Positions 1 through 6,142 are shown, numbered from the stretch's first letter. The stretch: 8,808 bases of DNA from Collinsella sp. (GCA_019419625.1 DXZO01000066.1:5610-14417), one strand, 5' to 3'. A program made the numbers and translations. Notes: generated from the letters alone by a model not told the origin.

Positions 1-1634
1 AGGGCGGCCACGATGCGCTGGCTCGCCTCGCGCACCACACGTATCGCCGCAGCGGCAGAGTGCGGGTCGAACACCTCGGCACCGTCGACGGTGCACACGC
101 CGCGCGCACAGCCCTCGAGAACGAGCGCGGACGCGACGTCTTCGCCCGCTGTCGGCCAGGCGGCATGCGCGACCTCGCCCGGCGTGAAACCCGTCTGCTT
201 GGGCGCGGCCCCGTGCATGGCGGCCAGCGTGAGGGAGAGCGTGGCGAGGGCGGCATCGAGCACAGCGGGGGCGGCATAGAGCTCCTCGGTCGAGCGCTCG
301 GCACGAAGCGCCACGGCGTCACCCGAGGAAACCGCCCCGTGCAGGAGCGCAGCCGCCTCGGCACCCGAAAGATCGAGAGCACGGGCTGCGGCCGCGGCAG
401 GCACGGGCAGGCGCTGCAGCCCCAACCATGCGGCAACGGCGGCGGCGCGGTCGTCGGCATCCAGGGCCCCGAGCAGTGCGCACTCGCCCGCGGAGAGGAC
501 GCGCGAGCGGCGACACCGCGAAAGAAGAACACGACCGCCGCCGATAAGCACCACCGGCGAGAACGCGAGCACAATGAGGCCGTCGCCCGATCGCACGGGA
601 AGGCGCTCCTCCAGACGGACCTGCACGATGCGGGTCTCGCCAGCCTCAATGGGTCCCTCACCCTCCATGAGCATGATACGGCCAAGGACCTCCGCCGTAC
701 CCGCCATCACATGCACGCGCGTACCGGACTCGAAGGGCGCGGGCTTGGTGCCCTCGCGCCCCAGATACGTGAAGCGGGCGATGAGTCTGAGCGTCAAGCC
801 CTCGGCACCTGACCCGCAGAGGACCTCGCCGCGCGGAAGGTCGCCCGCACCATCTCCCACGATGTTGAGCGCCGCGCGCTGCCCGGGCAACGCCCGAGGG
901 GTATCGCCGTGCACCTGAATCGCACGCACGCGGCAGCGCACGCCCGCGGGACATGAGACGAGCTCGTCGCCCACCGCTACGGGGGCATCGTGAAGCGTGC
1001 CCGTGACGACCGTCCCGGATCCCTTGATGGTGAAGCAGCGGTCGATGGGCAGGCGCGGGGCCAGACCGGGGCGCACCGGGCGGGATGCGGCATCGGCCAG
1101 GAAAGAGTCGATGGCTGCATCGAGGGCAAGGCGAACGTCCTCGATGCCCACGCCCGTGCGCGAGGAAACAGGCACCACGGGCGCATCGGCAAAGACGGTA
1201 TCGCCGAGGAAGTCCATCACGTCGAGCTCGGCGAGCTCCGCCGTCTCGTCATCGGCCAGATCGCGCATCGTGAGCGCCACCACGAGGTGCCTCACGCCCA
1301 ACAGCTCCAACACGTACACGTGCTCTCGCGTCTGCGGCATCACGCCCTCAACGGCAGAAACAACCAGCAACGCAACGTCCACGCCGGTGGCGCCCTGCAC
1401 CATGGCGCGCAGATAGTGCGCGTGCCCGGGCACATCGACCAAGCCGACAAGCTTGCCGCCGGGAAGCTCGAGCTCGCCAAAACCGAGCTCCGTGGTCATG
1501 CCTCGGCGGCGCTCGACCTCCAGACGGTCGGGATTTTTGCCAGTCAGCGCCTCGATAAGGGCCGACTTTCCGTGGTCGACGTGACCTGCTGTTCCAACGA
1601 CAACGGGACACTCGACAAGCTCGCGCGCACTCAT
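1..1634 (-). CDS. selB: Selenocysteine-specific translation elongation factor SelB (3' end beyond window)
   Basis: SelB is the EF-Tu-like GTPase that carries selenocysteinyl-tRNA to UGA codons marked by a SECIS element. 544 complete codons are visible. The GTPase domain spans about residues 1-175: G1 GHVDHGKS (17-24), switch segment RRGMTTELGF (43-52), G3 DVPGH (67-71) and G5 around VSS (156-158). Domain II is seen at about 190-260 (FTIKGSGTVVTGTL), domain III at about 275-370, and the start of the SelB-specific winged-helix region follows. Family members are usually about 610-640 residues, so the last winged helices, which bind the SECIS, lie outside the window. The ATG at 1634 overlaps the selA stop as ATGA with no clear Shine-Dalgarno, suggesting translational coupling. 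Oddity: the G4 motif (122-125) is TMRD, with Met where Lys is expected. The identification is firm. Confidence 0.95.
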   Translation of the reverse strand, partial: MSARELVECPVVVGTAGHVDHGKSALIEALTGKNPDRLEVERRRGMTTELGFGELELPGGKLVGLVDVPGHAHYLRAMVQGATGVDVALLVVSAVEGVMPQTREHVYVLELLGVRHLVVALTMRDLADDETAELAELDVMDFLGDTVFADAPVVPVSSRTGVGIEDVRLALDAAIDSFLADAASRPVRPGLAPRLPIDRCFTIKGSGTVVTGTLHDAPVAVGDELVSCPAGVRCRVRAIQVHGDTPRALPGQRAALNIVGDGAGDLPRGEVLCGSGAEGLTLRLIARFTYLGREGTKPAPFESGTRVHVMAGTAEVLGRIMLMEGEGPIEAGETRIVQVRLEERLPVRSGDGLIVLAFSPVVLIGGGRVLLSRCRRSRVLSAGECALLGALDADDRAAAVAAWLGLQRLPVPAAAAARALDLSGAEAAALLHGAVSSGDAVALRAERSTEELYAAPAVLDAALATLSLTLAAMHGAAPKQTGFTPGEVAHAAWPTAGEDVASALVLEGCARGVCTVDGAEVFDPHSAAAAIRVVREASQRIVAA

Positions 1635-3088
1635 CGATGCAAACCCGCCCGCACGGCATCGGCCAACGCGGACGCGCACAGATCAAGGTCGGTATCGTGC
1701 AGAAGCGTGCGAACGTCAAACAGTACCTGGCCATGCCGCACGCGCGTCACGACCGGCGTATCGGGCTCCTGTACCATAGCGCGCTTTAGGCCATCGGCGG
1801 ACAGGCGCCCATCGGCGGGGCAAACGGCAACGCAAAAAGTTGGGAGCTCGACGGTCGGCAGCGAACCGCCGCCGGGAGTAGAGGCGCCCTCGACAACCTG
1901 CAGCTCCACGGCCTCCTCGCACTGAGCCTCGCGAAGCTTGCGCAGCATGCGGTCGTGCAGGCGCTTGGCCTGGCGCTCGAGCGGAGCCGGCGCGCCGGAA
2001 AGCATGTTGAGTACCGGGATCTCCCGATGCGCCGCATCGGGACCGGTCACATACAGTCGCAAAGTGGCCTCGAGCGCCGCAAGCGTGAGCTTGCCAGGGC
2101 GAAGCGCGCGCATAAGAGGATGCGAGGCACAGGCGGCGATTGCCTGGGCGCTGCCGAGAATAATGCCTGCCTGCGAGGCGCCGAGCAGCTTGTCACCCGA
2201 GCACGAGACGACGTCAACGCCGGCGCAAAGCGAGGCGGACGTGGGCTTCTCCCCCGCATCGGCGAGCACCCCGTCTGCAAGCAAAGCGCCCGAGCCCTGA
2301 TCCTCGTACAGCAACAGCCCGTGCTCATGCGCCAGCGCGGAAAGCTCCGCCGCGGAAACCTCCTCGTGGAAGCCCTCGATACGGTAATTAGAAGGATGAA
2401 CTTTCAAGATCATCGCCGTGTTGGGCGTAATGGCGCTTCGATAATCGTCCAGATGTGTGCGGTTGGTAGAGCCAACCTCGACAAGCTTGGCACCCGAAGC
2501 CGCCATGATGTCGGGGATGCGGAAGCTGCCGCCCACCTCGACAAGCTCGCCGCGGCTCACGATGACCTCTTTGCCAGCCGCGTGCGCGGCAAGCACCAGC
2601 AGCACCGCGGCGGCATTGTTGTTGACAACCAAGGCGTCCTGCGCCCCCGTGAGCGTGCGCAGCAGGCGTGCGGCATGCTCCTTGCGGCCCCCGCGAGCGC
2701 AGATTGAGACGTCATACTCAAGCGTGCTGTAGCCTCGGGCGACATCGGTCACCGCCTGCACCGCCGCGGGAGCGAGCGGAGCGCGGCCCAGATTGGTGTG
2801 AATCACAACGCCCGTCGCGTTGACAGCAGGGCGCAGGGTCGGCAGCGACAGGCGATGGGTCCGCTGCTCAATTGCCAAGGCGAGCTCGCGCTTGTTCCTT
2901 GCAGGGGCGCCGGAGCGAATCGCCGCGCGCTCGGCATCGAGCTCGGCGTCAATCGCCTCGCGTACCATCGTGTCGCCTGCATCGCCAGCAGCCTTCATGA
3001 CCGGCCACTCGGCAAGCAACTCGTGAACGGCGGGAATGGAACGCAGGCGGCCGCGCACCTCGGCAGACATGGATTCGCAGTCGCTCAT
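1631..3088 (-). CDS. selA: L-seryl-tRNA(Sec) selenium transferase SelA
   Basis: SelA is the PLP-dependent cytosolic enzyme that converts seryl-tRNA(Sec) to selenocysteinyl-tRNA(Sec) using selenophosphate. The 485-residue product is close to the usual 460-475. Family landmarks are clear: the N-terminal IPAVHELL segment (18-25), PAVNATGVVIHTNLGR (87-102), NNNAAAVLL (156-164), SRGELVEVGGSFRIPD (178-193), EVGSTNRTH (204-212) and the PLP-lysine motif SGDKLLGASQAG (297-308), with K300 as the expected Schiff-base lysine. I chose the ATG at 3088 because GAAAGG lies 6 nt upstream and the N-terminus then matches the family. The open frame extends to 3223, but that extension runs through an inverted repeat and has no family similarity. 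selB follows with an ATGA overlap. focA lies 184 nt upstream, fitting formate dehydrogenase biology. Confidence 0.96.
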   Translation of the reverse strand: MSDCESMSAEVRGRLRSIPAVHELLAEWPVMKAAGDAGDTMVREAIDAELDAERAAIRSGAPARNKRELALAIEQRTHRLSLPTLRPAVNATGVVIHTNLGRAPLAPAAVQAVTDVARGYSTLEYDVSICARGGRKEHAARLLRTLTGAQDALVVNNNAAAVLLVLAAHAAGKEVIVSRGELVEVGGSFRIPDIMAASGAKLVEVGSTNRTHLDDYRSAITPNTAMILKVHPSNYRIEGFHEEVSAAELSALAHEHGLLLYEDQGSGALLADGVLADAGEKPTSASLCAGVDVVSCSGDKLLGASQAGIILGSAQAIAACASHPLMRALRPGKLTLAALEATLRLYVTGPDAAHREIPVLNMLSGAPAPLERQAKRLHDRMLRKLREAQCEEAVELQVVEGASTPGGGSLPTVELPTFCVAVCPADGRLSADGLKRAMVQEPDTPVVTRVRHGQVLFDVRTLLHDTDLDLCASALADAVRAGLHR

Positions 3089-3094
3089 GAAAAG

Positions 3095-3100
3095 CCTTTC
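3095..3100 (-). promoter_or_regulatory. Ribosome binding site that fixes the selA start
   Basis: GAAAGG on the minus strand, separated by 6 nt (CTTTTC) from the ATG at 3088. It supports this start over the longer open frame beginning at 3223. Confidence 0.7.
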
Positions 3101-3166
3101 GACATGTTCAATAAAAAGCTGGTCCCCCGCGATCGTCATCGGGCAAAAAAATACCGGCGCGCACGC

Positions 3167-3250
3167 AAAAGGGACAGGTCTATTATGGCAGCTCGTGACA
3201 AGACGTCGAAGCGCCTCGTCCAAAACCTGCCAAATAAACCTGTCCCTCTT
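3167..3250. repeat. Imperfect inverted-repeat (REP/MITE-like) element between focA and selA
   Basis: Two arms face each other, about 3167-3191 and 3227-3250. The outer ten bases AGGGACAGGT (3170-3179) match ACCTGTCCCT (3238-3247) exactly. The inner parts (CTATTATGGCAG against CTGCCAAATAA) pair with one mismatch and one bulge, giving a stem of about 20 bp around a 35-nt loop (3192-3226). On the minus strand the outer arm is followed by TTTT, so in focA mRNA the structure could act as a 3'-end stabiliser or a weak terminator. The size and symmetry look like a dispersed palindromic element, but no second copy is in the window and no transposase is nearby. What is seen is the inverted repeat; mobility is inferred. 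Confidence 0.6.
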
Positions 3251-3272
3251 TGGTCGGTTATGGCTTGGGTCC

Positions 3273-4109
3273 TTAGGCCTCCCTGTTGGCGTAGATAAAC
3301 CAGTAGCCCAGCGCCACGATCAGGGCGCCACCCACGATATTGCCCAGCGTGGCGACCGTAAGGTTGAGCGCCAACCCGGCAGCATTGAGGGCATCGGCGC
3401 CGGCGACATCGGCTCCATAGCCGCAGGAGTGCATCAAAATGCCCATAGGCAAAAAGTACATGTTGGCAACGCAGTGCTCAAAACCGCAGGCCACAAAGGC
3501 GGCAATGGGCAGCAGAATGCCCACGACCTTATCGACCACGGTCTTGCCGGCGGTACCGATCCATACGGCCAGGCACACAAAGATGTTGCACAGAATGCCG
3601 CGGAAGAAGATGGTGACGGCGCCGATCGTAACCTTACCGGCGGCGACACTCACCATGGTGTTGGCGACGGCCTCGCCGTTGAGTTTGTAAATGGCTGCCA
3701 TGTAAATCAAAAAGACAACGAACAGGGCGCCGGCAAAGTTGCCGATCCACACAATAGCCCAAGCCTTGAGCATCTGGACGAGCGTGATCTTTTTGCTCTT
3801 AAGCGCGCAGACCATAAGCGAGTTGCCGGTAAACAGTTCCGCGCCGCAAATGAGCACGAGCACCAGTCCCAGGCAAAAAGCAAGACCGCCCACGAAGCGC
3901 TGGGCGCCCCAGCAAAGCGTGGGATCGCTCAGAAAGACCGTGAAGAACAGGCCGCCGAAGGCGATGAACGCGCCGGCGAACATGGCGAGCAAAAAGGCCT
4001 TCGAGACCGGCAGGTTGGCCTTGGTAACGCCTGCGGCCTCGGTCTTCGCCTCGATCGCGGCGGGCGCCAGGCAATCGGAGGTGGGGCATTCTGCCTTACT
4101 CTGTGCCAT
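3273..4109 (-). CDS. focA: Formate/nitrite transporter family channel (FocA-like)
   Basis: A 278-residue inner-membrane channel of the FNT family, which moves formate (or nitrite/hydrosulfide in relatives) across the membrane. Six hydrophobic segments follow a roughly 30-residue polar N-terminus. The family signature GFEHCVANMYFLPMG (209-223) is close to E. coli FocA. T94 in ELFTG, K159 in AAGKV and H212 in GFEH align, with a constant offset of 3, to the E. coli pore/gating residues Thr91, Lys156 and His209. The start at 4109 has a modest Shine-Dalgarno AGAAGTG (4116-4122) 6 nt upstream. The frame is open back to 4397, but that part passes through tRNA-derived repeats and is not protein-like. 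The selAB pair downstream favours formate as substrate, feeding or draining a selenoprotein formate dehydrogenase. FdhC-type naming is also possible. Confidence 0.92.
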   Translation of the reverse strand: MAQSKAECPTSDCLAPAAIEAKTEAAGVTKANLPVSKAFLLAMFAGAFIAFGGLFFTVFLSDPTLCWGAQRFVGGLAFCLGLVLVLICGAELFTGNSLMVCALKSKKITLVQMLKAWAIVWIGNFAGALFVVFLIYMAAIYKLNGEAVANTMVSVAAGKVTIGAVTIFFRGILCNIFVCLAVWIGTAGKTVVDKVVGILLPIAAFVACGFEHCVANMYFLPMGILMHSCGYGADVAGADALNAAGLALNLTVATLGNIVGGALIVALGYWFIYANREA

Positions 4110-4115
4110 GGAAAT

Positions 4116-4122
4116 CACTTCT
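4116..4122 (-). promoter_or_regulatory. Weak ribosome binding site of focA
   Basis: AGAAGTG on the minus strand, 6 nt before the ATG at 4109. It supports this start and not the upstream open frame. Confidence 0.5.
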
Positions 4123-4194
4123 TTCTTACGATTCGGGACAAACGCTCCTGGTTCATTTGCCCTGCGAGGTCGGACGGTATAAAAATAAACGCGA

Positions 4195-4213
4195 GCCAAA
4201 TTAGCATATTGGC
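4195..4213. promoter_or_regulatory. Possible operator palindrome upstream of focA
   Basis: GCCAA (4195-4199) and TTGGC (4209-4213) form a 5-bp inverted repeat with a 9-nt AT-rich centre, 86 nt upstream of the focA start. A TATAAT-like hexamer lies just beyond it on the minus strand near 4219-4224, but I found no convincing -35 at normal spacing. It does not match the FNR consensus (TTGAT-N4-ATCAA). The regulator, if any, is unknown. Confidence 0.2.
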
Positions 4214-4229
4214 CTGCGATTATATAGCT

Positions 4230-4247
4230 TGGAGCGGGCGACGGGAA
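4230..4247 (-). repeat. 18-bp direct repeat of the tRNA-Gly 3' end (att-like)
   Basis: On the plus strand TGGAGCGGGCGACGGGAA occurs here and again at 4418-4435, where it is the 3' terminus of tRNA-Gly from the T-loop edge through the acceptor strand and CCA. The copy starts exactly at the CCA end, lies downstream of the intact tRNA and has the same orientation. This is the geometry left when an integrase inserts an element into a tRNA 3' end. No integrase is in the window, and only 170 bp separate the copies, so any such element is now a scar. Confidence 0.6.
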
Positions 4248-4356
4248 GTCCAAGGATTTGCTTCGCTGCGGGCCTTCGGCCCTTGCGTGCTGCGCTGGAA
4301 AATGCTCACGCATTTTCTCAGCTCCGCACCCTGGCGGGTTCGATTCCCGTCGCCCG
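4235..4356. repeat. Structured repeat element bounded by 13-bp tRNA-derived inverted repeats
   Basis: CGGGCGACGGGAA (4235-4247) is the exact reverse complement of TTCCCGTCGCCCG (4344-4356). The right arm extends inward, so that 4334-4356 is an exact 23-nt inverted copy of tRNA-Gly positions 4423-4445 (T arm plus acceptor strand). The core between the arms holds two hairpins: GGGCC-TTC-GGCCC (4270-4282) and GAAAATGC-TCAC-GCATTTTC (4298-4317), the latter extended by GCTG/CAGC with one bulged T. I see no coding potential: the open plus-strand frame across it is a by-product. It could be a MITE-like insertion, a tRNA-associated dispersed repeat or a folded RNA. I recognise no named family. Confidence 0.55.
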
Positions 4357-4417
4357 GCGCGTAAACGAAAACAGCTCTGATCCCCAAAGGAAACCAAAGC
4401 CGTTAAAACAATTCTTA

Positions 4418-4491
4418 TGGAGCGGGCGACGGGAATCGAACCCGCGTCATCAGCTTGGAAGGCTGGGGTTCTACCATTGAACTACGCCCGC
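4418..4491 (-). tRNA. tRNA-Gly (anticodon TCC)
   Basis: A 74-nt tRNA including the encoded CCA. Acceptor stem GCGGGCG/CGCCCGC with discriminator T, D arm with AGTTCAATGGTAGAAC, anticodon loop CTTCCAA (anticodon TCC) on a CAGC/GCTG-type stem, and T arm GCGGG-TTCGATT-CCCGT. It decodes GGA/GGG. It lies 6 nt downstream of tRNA-Pro and is probably processed from the same transcript. I see no convincing intrinsic terminator in the 56 nt after it. Its 3' end is duplicated in direct and inverted orientation just downstream. Confidence 0.97.
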
Positions 4492-4497
4492 AAGATA

Positions 4498-4574
4498 TGG
4501 TCGGGACGACAGGATTTGAACCTGCGACATCCTGCTCCCAAAGCAGGCGCGCTACCAAACTGCGCCACGTCCCG
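4498..4574 (-). tRNA. tRNA-Pro (anticodon TGG)
   Basis: A 77-nt tRNA including the encoded CCA. Acceptor stem CGGGACG/CGTCCCG with the C1 start typical of bacterial tRNA-Pro and discriminator A, D arm GCGC...GCGC around AGTTTGGTA, anticodon stem-loop CCTGC-TTTGGGA-GCAGG (anticodon TGG), and T arm GCAGG-TTCAAAT-CCTGT. It is the first gene of a two-tRNA unit, 6 nt before tRNA-Gly and about 45 nt after the predicted transcription start. Confidence 0.97.
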
Positions 4575-4625
4575 AAGGTGTTGAGCAGCTAAGGTCTAAA
4601 CCTTGCGTGTCCCAAAGCGAAGGAA

Positions 4626-4654
4626 ATTATAGGGGAGACTCCCCACCTGTGCAA
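4626..4654 (-). promoter_or_regulatory. Promoter of the tRNA-Pro/tRNA-Gly unit
   Basis: On the minus strand TTGCAC (4654-4649), exactly 17 nt, then a perfect -10 TATAAT (4631-4626). Transcription would start near 4619, giving a leader of about 45 nt to tRNA-Pro. The -35 box begins only 12 nt after the brnQ stop. The spacer contains GGGGA-GTC-TCCCC, a short palindrome sitting between the two boxes. In brnQ mRNA it could be a weak hairpin, but no T tract follows it. Confidence 0.65.
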
Positions 4655-4665
4655 GCGACGATACC

Positions 4666-6024
4666 CTAGCTCCTCGAATGTACGACAAACCGACTGTGGA
4701 GCAGGCCGATCACAAACGCCACCACGGCAACCGGCGCCCACGCGGCTCCAATGTCTGCCAGCGGCAGCGCATCGAACGGCAGCCACGCGCCCGTAAAGAA
4801 CGCATCGCGGACCGAGGTAATCACGCTCTGCACTGCGACAACGCCGCCGACCCAGACCCACACCTGCGGATGCGCGTCGCAAAAACCGTGCACCAGACCC
4901 ATAAGCACCAGCACGATGGCGACGGGGTACAGGGCATTGAGCATGGGCACCGAGAACATAAGAATCACGTCGAGGCCCACGTTGGAGAGCACGCACGAAA
5001 ACGCTGCGAACACAAAGGCGAGAACCGCAAAGGGACGGCGCATGGCCTCCTCAGAGGCCTCCGCTCCCCCTTCGACCACATACGTCTCGCAGAAGTAACG
5101 CGAGCAGCAGCTGATGAGGCCGATGCACACGTTCATGCAGGCGAGGAAGAAGATGGCGAAGACCACGACCGTGCCGGCAAGCCCAAAATGCATGGAGGCC
5201 GAACGGGCGAGGATGGCGGCGCCGTTGGTAGCGTCGGGCATCACGGTGCCGAGCTGCATACCGGCAAGTCCCAAGCCGCAGTAGATGATGGCCATGAGCA
5301 CGCCGGCGATCACGCCGGAGCGCGAAATCTCGAAGGCCACGCGCTTGTCATCAGTAACGCCCAGCTCGTGGATGGTCTCGGCGATGATGATGCCAAAGGC
5401 GAGCGACGCGAGCAGGTCCATGGTCTGGTAGCCAGTCAAAAAGCCCTGCACGGCAGCACCGGCATCATAGGGAGCCTGCGGCGCGGCGGCGGGGCCTAGC
5501 GGCGAGACCATGGCGGCACCCACGACCAATACGATAAGGGCAATGAGCGCGGGGCCCGTAATGCGGCCGAGCACGCGTGTGATGACGCCCGGGCGCAGCG
5601 TGAGCGCAAACGCGACGACGAAGAAGCCGACGGCAAACACCAGGCGCGCCGTGCCGAGCGAGACGCCCTCGGGCAACAGCGGCACCAGCATCTCGAAGGC
5701 CGTGGAACTCGTACGCGGAATGGCCAGGCACGGGCCAATGGCCAGATACACCGCCGCGACAAAGAACTCGCCAAACTTGGGGTGCACGCGGCCAGCAAGC
5801 TCGCGCGCCGTTCCGGCAAGCGCCACGGCGATAAAGCCCATGACGGGCAGGCCGATGGCGGCAATCAGAAAGCCGAACATGGCGACCGGCGTGGCGGAAC
5901 CTGCCTGCAGCGCCAGCAGCGGCGGAATAATGAGGTTGCCGGCGCCAAAGAGCATCGAGAACAGAGCGATGCCGACGGTGACGACATGGTCGGAGCGCAG
6001 ACCGCGCGGAGCGGATGAAGCCAT
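4666..6024 (-). CDS. brnQ: Branched-chain amino acid transport system carrier BrnQ (LIVCS family)
   Basis: A cytoplasmic-membrane permease that imports leucine, isoleucine and valine by cation symport in characterised relatives. The 452 residues are about the normal family size (roughly 430-450), almost entirely hydrophobic, with about 12 membrane segments separated by short charged loops. The N-terminal family motif FSMLFGAGNLIIPP (22-35) is nearly identical to the E. coli form, and further family-like segments include AETIHELGVTDDKR. The start at 6024 has GAAAGGTGG (6029-6037) at good spacing. It stands as a single gene: an intrinsic terminator lies 19 nt upstream and the tRNA promoter immediately downstream. 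Its own promoter is uncertain because the terminator leaves no room between it and the ribosome binding site. The individual amino acid preference cannot be read from sequence. Confidence 0.93.
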   Translation of the reverse strand: MASSAPRGLRSDHVVTVGIALFSMLFGAGNLIIPPLLALQAGSATPVAMFGFLIAAIGLPVMGFIAVALAGTARELAGRVHPKFGEFFVAAVYLAIGPCLAIPRTSSTAFEMLVPLLPEGVSLGTARLVFAVGFFVVAFALTLRPGVITRVLGRITGPALIALIVLVVGAAMVSPLGPAAAPQAPYDAGAAVQGFLTGYQTMDLLASLAFGIIIAETIHELGVTDDKRVAFEISRSGVIAGVLMAIIYCGLGLAGMQLGTVMPDATNGAAILARSASMHFGLAGTVVVFAIFFLACMNVCIGLISCCSRYFCETYVVEGGAEASEEAMRRPFAVLAFVFAAFSCVLSNVGLDVILMFSVPMLNALYPVAIVLVLMGLVHGFCDAHPQVWVWVGGVVAVQSVITSVRDAFFTGAWLPFDALPLADIGAAWAPVAVVAFVIGLLHSRFVVHSRS

Positions 6025-6028
6025 GGGA

Positions 6029-6037
6029 CCACCTTTC
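6029..6037 (-). promoter_or_regulatory. Ribosome binding site of brnQ
   Basis: GAAAGGTGG on the minus strand, with the AAGG core 7 nt before the ATG at 6024. Confidence 0.7.
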
Positions 6038-6042
6038 GAGTC

Positions 6043-6077
6043 AAAACAAAAACGGGACGGGCAAAAGACCCGTCCCG
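6043..6077 (-). terminator. Intrinsic terminator after the surface-protein gene, inside the brnQ leader
   Basis: On the minus strand CGGGACGGG (6077-6069), a 7-nt loop, then CCCGTCCCG (6061-6053): a perfect 9-bp GC-rich stem followed directly by TTTTTGTTTT. It lies 66 nt after the surface-protein stop and 19 nt before the brnQ start, so it most simply terminates the surface-protein transcript. Because it precedes brnQ on the same strand, it would also act on any transcript entering brnQ from farther upstream. Confidence 0.88.
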
Positions 6078-6079
6078 CA

Positions 6080-6085
6080 AGTATA
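6080..6085 (-). promoter_or_regulatory. Candidate -10 box for brnQ
   Basis: TATACT (6085-6080) on the minus strand matches the -10 consensus at five of six positions. Predicted initiation near 6073 falls inside the first arm of the terminator hairpin, so this transcript would lack part of the stem. There is no good -35 at 16-18 nt; TTGCGC at 6112-6107 is 21 nt away. Low certainty. Confidence 0.25.
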
Positions 6086-6142
6086 TACGCTTTAGCAGAC
6101 TAAATCGCGCAAAGCTTCAATCTAGCCACCCCTTCTGAGCCG

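Noticed and set aside
60..2707. Long plus-strand open frames (60-812, 990-1925, 1955-2707) opposite selB and selA
   Set aside because: They are antisense to genes with clear family motifs, rich in Arg, Gly and Ala, and show no recognisable domains. They are expected by chance in GC-rich DNA.
3089..3223. N-terminal extension of selA
   Set aside because: The extra residues read through the inverted-repeat element and do not resemble SelA. GAAAGG 6 nt before the ATG at 3088 gives a normal family length.
4230..4360. A tRNA-Sec (selC) gene, since a 13-bp closing helix resembles the 8+5 acceptor/T helix and selAB are nearby
   Set aside because: There is no anticodon arm with TCA, no 6-bp D stem and no CCA end. 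The similarity is to tRNA-Gly only.
3036..4364. 442-codon plus-strand frame opposite focA
   Set aside because: It is polar and low in complexity, antisense to FocA, and its end translates the tRNA-derived repeat (the SGRRE-type peptide is the known artefact of reading a tRNA-Gly antisense).
4110..4397. N-terminal extension of focA
   Set aside because: It passes through the structured repeat. The FNT family N-terminus fits the start at 4109.
6025..6142. T-box riboswitch in the brnQ leader
   Set aside because: There is a GGGGTGG stretch near 6130, but it does not continue into the conserved T-box sequence, there is no specifier stem, and the leader is too short.
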